From Caulobacter sp. (GTDB lineage: Bacteria > Pseudomonadota > Alphaproteobacteria > Caulobacterales > Caulobacteraceae): DNA of 34,321 nt. The stretch is taken from assembly GCA_028291265.1 (NCBI GenBank), contig JAQGIK010000149.1, positions 1 through 34,321 of the forward strand, given 5' to 3'. Below, piece after piece: positions 1-8,900 of this stretch; position 1 is the first letter of the stretch, and each line of letters begins with the position of its first letter. The notes beneath the pieces were generated by a model. That model worked only from the letters and a program-made list of their open reading frames with translations. It had not been told where the DNA came from and searched no databases. A program made the position numbers and the translations under genes.

Positions 1-53
1 CTCGACGTACTGCACCGATGTCGCCCGGATGATCCAGGCGCCCGTGCTGCACG

Positions 54-1313
54 TCAATCCTTCGCCACCTTCAACGCCCGCCCGGTCACCAGCGTCCCCT
101 TGCCGAACTTCTCAGCCAGCCGGTCCATCGCCGTCTCATGCTTCAGCGCCCGCGTCTCGTCGCCGGCGAAGAAGTCCGCGCCCGACGCCCCGGCGACCTC
201 GAAATCCGACAGGCCCGCCCCGATCAACCGGTACAGCGTCCCGTCCGTCTCGCTTGCCAATAGCTCGCGCACCGCATTGAACAGCGTCCGCGCCGTCTGC
301 GTCGGGGCCGGCAGGGTGCGCCTGCGGGTGATGATCTTGAAGTCGGTCTTGCGCAGCTTCAGCACCGCCACCCGGCCGGTGATCCCCTCCTTGCGCAGCT
401 GCCGCGCCACCTTCTCGCACAGCGGCCAGAGGATGTTCTCGAGCGTCTCGCGATCCGAATAGTCCTCGTTGAAGGTGGTCTCTGCGCTGATCGTCTTGCG
501 GCCCTGGCCCGGATTGACCAGCCGGCCGTCCTGGCCGTGGGCCAGCTTGTGCAGGCTCATGCCGTGGCTGCCGAACTCGGTCGCCAGCTCCTTGAGCTCG
601 GCCCGCGCCAGGTCGCCGACCGTCCGATAGCCGGCCTTCTCCAACGTCGCCGCGAATACCGGCCCCACGCCGGGCAGGATGCGAACCGACTTGGGCGCCA
701 GCACCGACGCCGCCTCTGAGCCCAGCACCGAGAACCCGCGTGGCTTGTCCAGCTCGGAGGCGATCTTGGCCAGGAACTTGTTGGGCGCGAGCCCGATGGA
801 GACGGTGATCCCCACCTCGGCCTCGATCCTGGCCTGCAGCCGCGCCAGGGTCAGGGCCGGCGGCATGCGGTGCAGCCGCTCGGTGCCCGACAGGTCGATC
901 CAGCACTCGTCGAGCGACAGGGTCTGCACCAGCGGCGTCAGGTCGCGGATCATCGCCATGATCCGCTTGCTCTCGTGGACATACTTGGCGAAGTCGGGCT
1001 TCAGGATCGTCGCCTGCGGGCAGAGCTTGCGGGCCGTGAACATCGGCATCGCCGACCGCACGCCGCTCATCCGGGCGATGTAGCAGCAGGTGGTCACCAC
1101 CCCCCGCACCCCGCCGCCGACGATCAGCGGCACGTCGCGCAGCTCCGGCCGGTCACGCTTCTCCACCGAGGCGTAGAAGGCGTCGCAGTCCATGTGGGCG
1201 ATGCTCAGGGTCGCCACCTCGTCGTGCGCCACCATGCGCGGCGAGCCGCAGGCCGGACAGCGGCGCGGGGCCGTGTCTCCGGTCCAGAAGCAGTCGCGGC
1301 AGAAGGCCTTCAT
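54..1313 (-). CDS. dinB: DNA polymerase IV (Y-family translesion polymerase)
   Basis: This 419-residue protein is a Y-family polymerase that copies past DNA lesions. The palm motif MDCDAFYASVE (residues 41-51) supplies D42, aligning with E. coli D8, and SLDECWIDLS (133-142) supplies the second metal ligands D135/E136. Helix-hairpin-helix (LPGVGPVFAATLEKAG) and little-finger regions follow in the usual order. The start is set at the ATG before KAFCRDC; the open frame extends 32 codons further upstream, but those lack family similarity. The N-terminus carries about 30 extra residues relative to E. coli DinB, with CxxC pairs C5/C8 and C19/C22 that look like a zinc ribbon. A near-consensus alphaproteobacterial LexA box lies 41 bp upstream, so SOS induction is likely. 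Divergent from the DUF1801 gene. Family assignment is very secure; the zinc-binding role is inferred. Confidence 0.96.
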   Translation of the reverse strand: MKAFCRDCFWTGDTAPRRCPACGSPRMVAHDEVATLSIAHMDCDAFYASVEKRDRPELRDVPLIVGGGVRGVVTTCCYIARMSGVRSAMPMFTARKLCPQATILKPDFAKYVHESKRIMAMIRDLTPLVQTLSLDECWIDLSGTERLHRMPPALTLARLQARIEAEVGITVSIGLAPNKFLAKIASELDKPRGFSVLGSEAASVLAPKSVRILPGVGPVFAATLEKAGYRTVGDLARAELKELATEFGSHGMSLHKLAHGQDGRLVNPGQGRKTISAETTFNEDYSDRETLENILWPLCEKVARQLRKEGITGRVAVLKLRKTDFKIITRRRTLPAPTQTARTLFNAVRELLASETDGTLYRLIGAGLSDFEVAGASGADFFAGDETRALKHETAMDRLAEKFGKGTLVTGRALKVAKD

Positions 1314-1353
1314 GGTTGGCGCGGGTCCCGGTCGATGGCTGGCGCGGTCGGGG

Positions 1354-1368
1354 GTTTCATATATGTTC
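1354..1368. promoter_or_regulatory. Candidate LexA box between dinB and the DUF1801 gene
   Basis: The plus strand reads GTTT, seven bases, GTTC. This matches the alphaproteobacterial LexA direct repeat GTTC-N7-GTTC at seven of eight defined positions. It lies in the 110-bp divergent intergenic region, 41 bp from the dinB start codon, where a repressor would block transcription. The site is seen in the sequence; its function is inferred from the known family consensus and from dinB being a common SOS gene. Confidence 0.55.
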
Positions 1369-1423
1369 TCGCCTCGCCTGTGGAGGTCCAAGCCGCAGCC
1401 TCGCCGCAACGGATGATCTCTCC

Positions 1424-1846
1424 ATGACCGTGCCCGACCAGATCGAAGCCTATATCGCCGGCCAGCCCGAGCCCAAGCGCGGCGACCTGCAAACCCTGCA
1501 CAGCGTCATCCTGCAGGAGATGCCGGAACGCAGGCTGTGGTTCCTGGACGGCAGGGACGACACGGGCAAGATCGTCTCCAACCCGAACATCGGCTACGGC
1601 CTGCGCACGATCCGATATGCCGACGGCAAGACCAGGGAGTTCTACCAGGTCGGCATCAGCGCCAATACCACCGGTGTCTCGGTCTACATCCTGGGCATCG
1701 ACGACAAGAAGCATCTGGCCAACGCCTACGGCCAGCGCCTCGGCAAGGCGAGCGTCACCGGCTACTGCATCAAGTTCAAGGCGCTGAAGGACATCGATCT
1801 GGAGGTCCTGAAAGAGGCGATCCGGGACGGCGCCGCGCGAGCCTGA
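1424..1846 (+). CDS. DUF1801 domain protein
   Basis: This 140-residue soluble protein matches the small DUF1801 family (YdhG-like fold) in length and pattern: an N-terminal helix (VPDQIEAYIAGQPEPKRGDL), then LHSVILQEMPERR, a glycine/tyrosine-rich core (NPNIGYGLRTIRY) and a C-terminal FKALKDIDLEVLKEAIRDG segment. The biochemical role of the family is not established. The start is the ATG at 1424, which begins family similarity; the frame stays open upstream to 1316 but those codons would cover the intergenic promoter region. It is transcribed divergently from dinB and could share the LexA-like site. No signal peptide or membrane segment is visible. Family call is fairly confident; function is unknown. 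Confidence 0.75.
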   Translation: MTVPDQIEAYIAGQPEPKRGDLQTLHSVILQEMPERRLWFLDGRDDTGKIVSNPNIGYGLRTIRYADGKTREFYQVGISANTTGVSVYILGIDDKKHLANAYGQRLGKASVTGYCIKFKALKDIDLEVLKEAIRDGAARA

Positions 1847-2099
1847 CCAGGCCCGTCTCGCCGTTGATGAATATGTCTAGACATATTCCAGCGCTTTTCC
1901 GCGGCCGGACCGGCCTTGCGCAAATCGTCGACCGCGACGGGGTGGTTTTCGGGTGGACATCCCGTTGGTGGGGTGTCCGACAAAAGGGTGTGGCCGGCCG
2001 TCATCTGGGTGGTCCCAAGGTGTTGTAAAAATTGATGCTTTTCCGTCTCGACTGACCCGATCCGCGCTATAATGGTCTGGCCGCTTCGATAGACGATGG
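1847..2099. other. Convergent intergenic region without a credible gene
   Basis: These 253 bp separate the 3' ends of the DUF1801 gene and the ROK kinase gene. They hold a perfect 20-bp palindrome (1869-1888) and a short hairpin (arms 1955-1963 and 1970-1978, one G-U pair, six-base loop) that lacks a T tract. Open frames crossing it are low-complexity and match nothing recognisable. Confidence 0.6.
1869..1888. promoter_or_regulatory. Perfect 20-bp palindrome, GntR/HutC-type operator-like
   Basis: GAATATGTCTAGACATATTC is its own reverse complement across all 20 bases. Its core GTCTAGAC fits the GT-N-TA-N-AC pattern described for operators of the HutC subfamily of GntR regulators. It is AT-rich and contains CTAG, both uncommon in this GC-rich DNA. 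It lies 22 bp past the DUF1801 stop codon and 212 bp past the ROK kinase stop, so it is not in a normal promoter position. No GntR gene is visible in the window. It could be an orphan operator, a protein-binding site of another kind, or a recombination relic. Confidence 0.45.
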
Positions 2100-3002
2100 T
2101 CAGCCTTGCGGCCAAAGCCACGCCGCCCCGCGAACCCCCGAGGAATCGCCATGCGCCGCCTTGCGGATCGGCGTCTCGAAGGTGTCCGAGAACACATGAT
2201 GCGCGATCAGACCCGGCAGCCGTTCGTAGAGTTCGTCGATGTTCGACATGCCGCCGCCCAGCACGATGACGTCGGGATCGATGATGTCGCAGACGACGGC
2301 GAGGCCGCGCCCCAGCCGGTCGATGTAGCGGTCCAGCACGTCGCGGGCGATGGGCTCGCCGGCCCGGGCCTGTTCGACGATCTGCGGGCCGTCGAGGGCG
2401 TGGCCGGCCGACTGCTGGAAGTCCTCGAGGAAGGCGGTGCCGCTGATCCAGGTCTCCAGACAGTTGACCCGTCCGCACCAGCATCTGTGGGCGCCATGCT
2501 CCTCCGGCGTCGCCCAGGGCAGGGGGGTGTGACCGAACTCGCCCGAGAAGCCCGAGGCCCCCGGCCAGTCCCCGCCGCCCAGCCACAGGCCCGCCCCGCA
2601 GCCGGTGCCGACGATCACCCCGAACGCCGCCTGCTTGCCGACCGCCGCGCCGTCCGCCGCCTCGGAGATGATCATGCAGTCGGCGTCGTTGCGCAGCCGC
2701 ACGGGGCGCCCGAGCACCCGCTCCATGTCGGCCTGCAGCGGCGCGTCGTTCAGCCAATGGCTGTTGGCGTTGCGCGACAGCCCCGTGGCCGGCGAGATCG
2801 AGCCGGGGATACCGACGCCAATCCGGTCGAACCACTGGCCGACCTCGGCCTCGACGGCTTCGACCACCTGGCGGGTGACGTCCAGCGAGGCTTCGTAGAC
2901 GCGCGGATTGGGCAGGCGAATCCGCGACACGAAGCGGCCGTCGCCATCGAGGGCGGCCGCCTCGATCTTGGTGCCGCCGAAATCAACGCCGAGTCTGAGC
3001 AT
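2100..3002 (-). CDS. ROK-family sugar kinase (fructokinase-like)
   Basis: This 300-residue protein is a ROK kinase that would phosphorylate a hexose or amino sugar with ATP in the cytoplasm. It opens with the phosphate-binding loop VDFGGTKIEAAALD. It has the catalytic region RNDADCMIISEA, the second phosphate loop VIVGTGCGAGLWLGG, and the ROK zinc motif built from GH, CWCG and NCLE near residues 175-200. The CWCGRVNCLETWISG form resembles the fructokinase Mak branch more than glucokinases, so fructose or another hexose is the best guess. The ATG chosen sits directly before LRLGVDFGG; the frame runs further upstream but crosses the divergent promoter. It is divergent from the acyl-CoA racemase gene with a 97-bp gap that contains an inverted repeat. 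Substrate is uncertain. Confidence 0.88.
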   Translation of the reverse strand: MLRLGVDFGGTKIEAAALDGDGRFVSRIRLPNPRVYEASLDVTRQVVEAVEAEVGQWFDRIGVGIPGSISPATGLSRNANSHWLNDAPLQADMERVLGRPVRLRNDADCMIISEAADGAAVGKQAAFGVIVGTGCGAGLWLGGGDWPGASGFSGEFGHTPLPWATPEEHGAHRCWCGRVNCLETWISGTAFLEDFQQSAGHALDGPQIVEQARAGEPIARDVLDRYIDRLGRGLAVVCDIIDPDVIVLGGGMSNIDELYERLPGLIAHHVFSDTFETPIRKAAHGDSSGVRGAAWLWPQG

Positions 3003-3030
3003 GCGGCGATATCCCCCAATCCGCCGGCCG

Positions 3031-3047
3031 CAGGCAAGGCTTGCCTG
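3031..3047. promoter_or_regulatory. Inverted repeat in the ROK kinase/racemase divergent promoter
   Basis: CAGGCAAG-G-CTTGCCTG is a perfect 8-bp inverted repeat around one central base, flanked by weaker outer arms GCCGC (3027-3031) and GCGGC (3053-3057). It lies 28 bp upstream of the kinase start and 52 bp upstream of the racemase start, a usual position for a repressor or activator site. Which regulator binds it cannot be told from the window. Confidence 0.4.
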
Positions 3048-3099
3048 ACGGTGCGGCAGTGCTTCTAGATCGCGGCAAACGCATAGTGGAGAGACGCAT

Positions 3100-4227
3100 A
3101 TGGCCCAGGGGCCCCTGTCCGGTCTGAAGATCGTCGAGTTCGCCGGAATCGGTCCGGGACCGTTCTGCGGCATGCTGCTGTCCGACCTCGGGGCCGATGT
3201 GGTGCGCATCGACCGCAAGGGGGCCGGCCGCGGCTCTCCCGCCGACATCACCGCCCGCGGCCGCCGCTCGGTGGCCCTGGACCTCAAGAACCCGGCCGCC
3301 ATCGAGACCTGCCTCAAGCTGATGGAAGAGGCCGACGGCATCATCGAGGGCTTCCGCCCGGGCGTCATGGAGCGCCTCGGCCTCGGCCCCGACGTCGCCC
3401 TGAAGCGCAATCCCAAGCTCGTCTACGGCCGCATGACCGGCTGGGGCCAGTTCGGGCCCTACGCCAAGGCCGCCGGCCACGACATGAACTACATCGCCAT
3501 CACCGGCGCCCTGCACGCCATCGGCACGGACGAAAAGCCGATCCCGCCGCTCAACCTGGTCGGCGACTTCGGCGGCGGCGCCCTCTATCTGGCCTTCGGC
3601 CTGCTGGCCGGCGTCATCCATGCCCGCGCCTCCGGCGAGGGCCAGGTCATCGACTGCGCGATGAGCGACGGGGCCGCCTCGCTCATGGCCATGTTCTACG
3701 GCTTCAAGGCCATGGGCGCCTGGCAGGAGACCCGCCGCTCCAACCTGCTCGACGGCGGCGCCCACTTCTACGACACCTACCAGTGCGCCGACGGCAAATG
3801 GATCTCGATCGGCTCCATCGAGCCGCAGTTCTACGCCCTGCTGCTGGAGAAGACCGGCATCACCGATCCGGCCTTCCAGAACCAGATGGACCGCTCGGCC
3901 TGGCCCGAGCTGACCCAGAAGCTGGCCGGCGTCCTCAAGACCAAGACCCAGGCCGAGTGGTGCGCCATCATGGACGCCACCGACATCTGCTTCGCCCCCA
4001 TCCTCGACCTGGATGAAGCCCCGAAACACCCGCACAACGTCGCCCGCGAAACCTTCGTCACCGTCGAGGGCGTCGTCCAGCCGGCTCCCGCCCCCCGATT
4101 CTCGGCCACCCCCGGCAAGATCCAGGGCCCGCCGCCGAAGATCGGCTCGCACAACGAGGCGGCCTTGAGCGACTGGGGCTTCTCGACCGACGCCATCAAG
4201 CAATTGCAGGACTCCGGGGCCCTCTAA
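3100..4227 (+). CDS. Alpha-methylacyl-CoA racemase, CaiB/BaiF CoA-transferase family
   Basis: This 375-residue cytoplasmic protein belongs to the family III CoA-transferase fold, in the racemase branch that interconverts (R)- and (S)-2-methylacyl-CoA esters during branched-chain fatty acid or sterol side-chain breakdown. The opening [29 protein letters not shown] is the family CoA-binding start. H127, D156 and E241 fall at the same spacing as the catalytic His126/Asp156/Glu241 of mycobacterial MCR, which favours racemase over CoA-transferase. The length is typical. The ATG at 3100 has a GGAGAG ribosome-binding site six bases upstream. It is divergent from the ROK kinase and is not obviously in an operon. 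Confidence 0.92.
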   Translation: MAQGPLSGLKIVEFAGIGPGPFCGMLLSDLGADVVRIDRKGAGRGSPADITARGRRSVALDLKNPAAIETCLKLMEEADGIIEGFRPGVMERLGLGPDVALKRNPKLVYGRMTGWGQFGPYAKAAGHDMNYIAITGALHAIGTDEKPIPPLNLVGDFGGGALYLAFGLLAGVIHARASGEGQVIDCAMSDGAASLMAMFYGFKAMGAWQETRRSNLLDGGAHFYDTYQCADGKWISIGSIEPQFYALLLEKTGITDPAFQNQMDRSAWPELTQKLAGVLKTKTQAEWCAIMDATDICFAPILDLDEAPKHPHNVARETFVTVEGVVQPAPAPRFSATPGKIQGPPPKIGSHNEAALSDWGFSTDAIKQLQDSGAL

Positions 4228-4466
4228 GGTCTCAGGTCTGCAAAGAGTCTGACACTGAACCGACGCTTTCCATTCAGCCACGGTTCAGCCGCCACACCAT
4301 AGTTTGGCATCGTGACTGGAGGCGCCGCGCTCTCCCGTCCCTCGAAAGCGGCGCCGAAGGGCATACAGGACGAAGGCAAGGTCATCCTGGAGGCGCGTCG
4401 CTCGGTCACCCGGGCGGCGCGCCGTCTTGTATTGCGCGGCGCTCTGGTTGCGGGCAGGTTCCCGCG

Positions 4467-5387
4467 ATGTCCGATACCCGCGGCCGGTTCGCGCTTCTTT
4501 CTCACTGGCGAGACCTCGATCCGGCCCATTGGGTGCGGTTGACCGTCACCGTGGCGGGCAAGTCCCTGTCGCGCCTGTGGGGCCGGGACGTCATGCTCTA
4601 CGTCGGCGGGGTCAGCTTCTGGGCCATGCTGGCGGCTTTCCCCGCCATCGCCATCGGCATGGGCCTGTTCGGCCTGCTGATGGACCCCAACAAGATCGCC
4701 GAGCGGGCCGAAAGCCTGACCCAGCTGATGCCGCCCGGCGCCCAGCACCTGTTCGAGAGCGAACTGATCCGCCTGGCCCATGCGCCGCTGCAGGCCGTCT
4801 CGGCCCAGAGCGCCCTGGCCATCATCATCGGCGGCTACGCCGCCCACCGCGGCTTCAAGGCCCTGCTGGCGGGCCTCTCCTTCATCCATGACGAAGAGAA
4901 TCAGCGCGGCTTCTGGAACTTCAACTTCATGGCCCTGATCGTGTTGATCTGCGCCTTCGTGCTGATGGGCGTGGTCTCGGCGCTGTTCTTGATGCTGCGG
5001 CTGATGAGTTCGGCCCTGAACATCAAGCCCCTGGCCGGCACCTTCTTCCTCAGCGAGTGGACCTGGACCAGCCTCGGCATCACCCTGGCGATGACCCTGA
5101 TCTACCGCTACGCCATGTCGAGAGAACCCGTCGTCTGGCGCGCCTCGATCATCGGCGGGATGGCGGCGGCCGCCCTGGCCGTCGGGGCCAGCTGGGCCTC
5201 GGCCTTCTACGTCGAACAGATCGCCCACCTGGGCGCCACCTACGGCTCGGTCTCGGCCGTGGTCGTCTTCCTCATCTGGCTCAGCTGGAACGTCAACGTC
5301 GTCTTCCTCGGCGGCGCCATCGCCACCGAAGTGGAACTGGCCATCGCCCAGCCAACGCTGGACTTCGAGGACGCGCCGCTGATCTAA
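4467..5387 (+). CDS. YihY/BrkB family inner-membrane protein
   Basis: This 306-residue protein has about six hydrophobic segments (roughly 48-70, 115-138, 154-178, 198-216, 226-248 and 258-285). The family hallmarks are present: the early YVGGVSFWAMLAAFPAIAIG segment and the C-terminal YGSVSAVVVFLIWLSWNVNV stretch followed by a GGAIATE motif. The family was once annotated as ribonuclease BN in error; its transport or envelope role is unresolved. The ATG at 4467 gives the standard family length. The 239 bp upstream contain an inverted repeat (CTGAACC 4255-4261, GGTTCAG 4282-4288) but no clear gene. Its stop codon overlaps the stop codon of the convergent 85-residue gene by four bases. Family is secure; function is unknown. 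Confidence 0.88.
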   Translation: MSDTRGRFALLSHWRDLDPAHWVRLTVTVAGKSLSRLWGRDVMLYVGGVSFWAMLAAFPAIAIGMGLFGLLMDPNKIAERAESLTQLMPPGAQHLFESELIRLAHAPLQAVSAQSALAIIIGGYAAHRGFKALLAGLSFIHDEENQRGFWNFNFMALIVLICAFVLMGVVSALFLMLRLMSSALNIKPLAGTFFLSEWTWTSLGITLAMTLIYRYAMSREPVVWRASIIGGMAAAALAVGASWASAFYVEQIAHLGATYGSVSAVVVFLIWLSWNVNVVFLGGAIATEVELAIAQPTLDFEDAPLI

Positions 5388-5641
5388 CGCCGGTCGCGGA
5401 CCCCGAGCCACATCCCAACGGCCACTGCGCATAAGATAAGCGAAAACGCCATGAGGCCGAGTTCGATGGCTGAGGCGCTAAACCGGCCGTCCGTGAAGTG
5501 AATGTCGGCTCGGCCGAGCGGCGCCATGATGAAGGTTCGCGGCCAGATAACCAGGATGCTTATGGCCGCAAGCCGCAGCAGCGATTTGGAAATGCCCTGC
5601 GGGCTTTGCCGATCGCTCGGTCTGGTTTCGTTGACGCTCAT
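5384..5641 (-). CDS. Small two-helix membrane protein of unknown function
   Basis: This 85-residue protein is not recognised. It has a hydrophobic segment near residues 21-41 (SLLRLAAISILVIWPRTFIM) and a second near 60-79 (IELGLMAFSLILCAVAVGMW), a charged N-terminus and an arginine-rich C-terminus, so a double-spanning inner-membrane protein is likely. Its ATG overlaps the TGA of the TusA-like gene as ATGA, which strongly supports co-translation and a shared role. Small membrane partners of TusA-like proteins are often YeeE/YedE transporters, but this protein is much shorter and lacks their conserved cysteine motifs. The 3' end overlaps the convergent YihY gene by four bases (5384-5387). Confidence 0.7.
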   Translation of the reverse strand: MSVNETRPSDRQSPQGISKSLLRLAAISILVIWPRTFIMAPLGRADIHFTDGRFSASAIELGLMAFSLILCAVAVGMWLGVRDRR

Positions 5642-5874
5642 CTGGATTCACCTCGACGGACCGTGAAGGTCATAGCGCAGCCATTCTGCTCCTGATGCAA
5701 GAGTTCATGCCCGCCCTGCGCCACGAAGTGCGGCACGTCCACCTTGGCCATCGGGTCGTCGGCGATCAGTCGCACCAGGTCGCCGGCCGCCATCCCTTCC
5801 AGCGCCTTGCGCAGCTTCAGGGTCGGCACCGGGCAGCGATGGCCTCGGGCATCCAGAGTGAGAACATCGCTCAT
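5638..5874 (-). CDS. TusA/SirA-like sulfur carrier protein
   Basis: This 78-residue protein carries the TusA-family signature RCPVPTLK with the active cysteine C14, within the typical opening LDARGHRCPVPTLKLRKAL. Family members pass persulfide sulfur to tRNA thiolation, molybdenum cofactor or sulfur-metabolism partners; which of these applies cannot be decided here. The start is the ATG before SDVLTLD; an upstream TTG would add eight residues without family support. The final TGA overlaps the ATG of the 85-residue membrane protein gene. It is divergent from the amidohydrolase gene, with only 68 bp between the two starts. Family call is confident; TusA versus YedF-like role is open. Confidence 0.88.
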   Translation of the reverse strand: MSDVLTLDARGHRCPVPTLKLRKALEGMAAGDLVRLIADDPMAKVDVPHFVAQGGHELLHQEQNGCAMTFTVRRGESR

Positions 5875-5942
5875 CCTGTTCCGATAGCGCGCGGGCAAAA
5901 CTGCCGCTAGGGTCCGCGCCTCAAACGTAGTCAGGGGGCGTC

Positions 5943-8900
5943 ATGCTTCGGGGTCTGGTTGTCGCGCTGGTCAGCGCCTCCTTCATCGTCACACCGGCCT
6001 TCGCGGCCCCGGCCAAGAAGGCCGATCCCGCCAAATGGGACGTCAACGCCCCGCCCGGTCCCTTCAAGGACGCGGTGATCGACACCACCTCCGGCACCTG
6101 GATGAGCGTCGACGTCAGCCCCGACGGCAAGGAAGTGCTCTTCGACATGCTGGGCGACCTCTACACGGTCCCCATCGCCGGCGGCGAAGCCAAGTCCCTG
6201 ACCAGCGGCGTCGCCTGGGACATGCAGGCCCGCTATTCGCCCAATGGCCGCTGGATCGCCTTCACCTCAGACCGCGGCGGCGGCGACAACATCTGGGTCA
6301 TGGACCGCGATGGCTCCAACATGCACGCCGTCTCGAAAGAGACCTTCCGCCTGCTCAGCCAGCCTGCCTGGTCGCCCGACAGCGAATACGTCGTCGGCCG
6401 CAAGCACTTCACCTCCGGCCGCTCACTCGGCGCCGGCGAGATGTGGCTCTACCACCGCTCGGGCGGCGACGGCCTGCAGCTGACCAAGAAGCGCACCGAG
6501 CAGAAGGACACCGGCGAGCCGGCCTTCAGCCCCGACGGCCGCTACCTCTACTTCAGCGACGACGCCACGCCGGGCGGCCAGTTCGAATACAGCAAGGATC
6601 CCAACACCCAGATCTATGTGATCCAGCGCCTCGACCGCAAAACCGGCGAGACCAATCAGTACGTCACCGGCCCCGGCGGCTCGATCCGCCCGACGCCCTC
6701 GCCGGACGGCAAGAGCTTGGCCTTCGTCCGCCGCGTTCGCTACAAGACCACCCTCTTCATCCGCGACCTGGAAAGCGGCAAGGAGACCCCTGTCTACGAC
6801 GGTCTCGATCGCGACATGCAGGAGACCTGGGCCATCCACGGGGTCTACCCCAACATGGCCTGGACCCCGGACAACAAGGCCGTCGTGCTGTGGGCCGGCG
6901 GCAAGATCCGCAAGGTCGACGCCGCCACCGGGGCCGTCGCCGACGTCCCCTTCCATGTGAAGGCCACCCGCCGGGTCACCCAGGCCGTCCGCGCCAGGGT
7001 CGATGTCGCCCCCAAGGCCTTCGACGTGAAGATGGTCCGCTGGGCCGAGGTCTCGCCGCGCGGCGACAAGGTCGTCTTCGAGGCGCTCGGCAAGCTGTGG
7101 GTCCGTGATGTGGGCGGCGGCCAGGCCAAACGCCTGACCAGCCAGAGCGACCATTTCGAACTCTATCCGTCCTGGTCCCGCGACGGCGCGTCCATCGTCT
7201 ACACGACCTGGAATGACGAGACCTTCGGCTCGATCCGCGTCGCCCCCGCCGCCGGCGGTGAGGGCAGGGTGGTTTCGAAGAAGCCCGGCCACTACGTCGA
7301 GCCGGCCTTCAGCCCCGACGGCCGCACCATCGTCTACCGCACCGTCCAGGACGGCTATCTGACCAGCGCCCTGTGGGGCGGCGAGACCGGCCTGTGGAGC
7401 GTGGCGACCGCCGGCGGCGAGCCCACGGAGATCACCACCAACGGCGTGCTGCCGCAATTCGGCGCCGCGTCCGACCGCGTCTACTTCATGAGCTTCGAGG
7501 CCGAGGGCAAGCGCGCCCTGAAGTCGGCCAAGCTCAACGGCGACGACCAGCGCGTCCACCTGACCAGCGCCAACGCCTCCGAATACGCCATCGCTCCCGA
7601 CGAGAAGTGGGTGGCCTGGACCGAGCGGTTCAACGCCTACGTCGCGCCGCTGGTCTTCACTGGCAAGCCGGTCGAGATCGGCCTGGACTCCAAGGCCCTG
7701 CCGGTCACCCGCGTGACCCGCGACGCCGGCGAGTGGCTGCACTGGTCGGGCGACAGCAAACGCCTCTGGTGGTCGCTCGGCCCGGAGCTCTATTCCCGTG
7801 ACCTGAAGGACGCCTTCGCCTTCGTCGACGGCGCCCCCAAGGACCTGCCCAAGGCCCCGGAAAGCGGCATCAAGCTCGGCTTCTCACAGGCCTACGACGC
7901 GCCCACCGGCCGCGTCGCCCTGGTCGGCGCCCGCATCGTCACCATGAAGGGCGACGAGGTCATCGAGGACGGTGTCATCGTCCTCAACGGCAACCGCATC
8001 GAGGCCATCGGCAAGCGCGGAACGGTCAACCCGCCGGCCGACGCAAGGATCGTCGACGTCTCGGGCAAGACCATAATCCCGGGCATGATCGACGCCCACT
8101 GGCATGGCTCGATGGGCTCGGACGAGATCATCCCGCAGCAGAGCTGGATCAACTACGCCGCCCTGGCCTTCGGGGTGACGACGATCCACGACCCGTCCAA
8201 CGACACCAGCGAGATCTTCGCCGCCAGCGAACTTGAAAAGGCCGGCGAGATCGTCGGCCCGCGCATCTTCTCGACCGGGACCATCCTCTACGGCGCGACC
8301 ACGCCCTTCACCGCCAAGATCGACAGCTACGACGACGCGCTCGGCCACCTGCGCCGCATGAAGGCGGCCGGGGCCTTCAGCGTGAAGAGCTACAACCAGC
8401 CCCGCCGCGACCAGCGCCAGCAGATCATCGCCGCCGCCCGGGCCCTGGACATGTCGGTGGTGCCGGAGGGCGGCTCGCTGTTCGAGCACAATATGACCAT
8501 GCTGATCGACGGCCACACCACCGTCGAACACTCGATCCCGGTCGCCGCCATCTATGACGACGTCAAGCAGCTGTGGCCGCAGACCGACACCGCCTACACC
8601 CCGACCCTGATCGTCGCCTACGGCGGCGCCTGGGGCGAGCACTACTGGTACGAGACGACCAACGTCTGGGAGGACCCGATCCTCACCAAGTACGTGCCGC
8701 GCCGCATCCTCGACGCCCGCTCGCGCAGGCCGTTCAAGATCCCGCCGGAGGAGCTGAACCACATCAGCATCGCCAAGGTCGCCCACGAGCTCAACGACCT
8801 CGGCGTCTCGGTCCAGACCGGGGCCCACGGCCAGCGCGAGGACCTCGGCCTGCACTGGGAGATCTGGATGATGGTCCAGGGCGGCATGACGCCTCAGCAG

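Noticed and set aside
2045..2073. A TATAAT hexamer at 2068-2073 as a promoter
   Set aside because: No -35-like sequence is found at the right spacing and no gene lies downstream on that strand; it falls in a convergent intergenic region.
1877..2197. A 106-codon minus-strand frame in the convergent intergenic region
   Set aside because: Composition is Arg/Pro-rich and random-looking, it overlaps the ROK kinase 3' end in another frame and has no ribosome-binding site.
4312..4542. A 76-codon frame starting at GTG and overlapping the YihY gene start
   Set aside because: It overlaps 76 bases of a secure gene in another frame, has an arginine-rich composition typical of non-coding GC-rich DNA, and matches nothing known.
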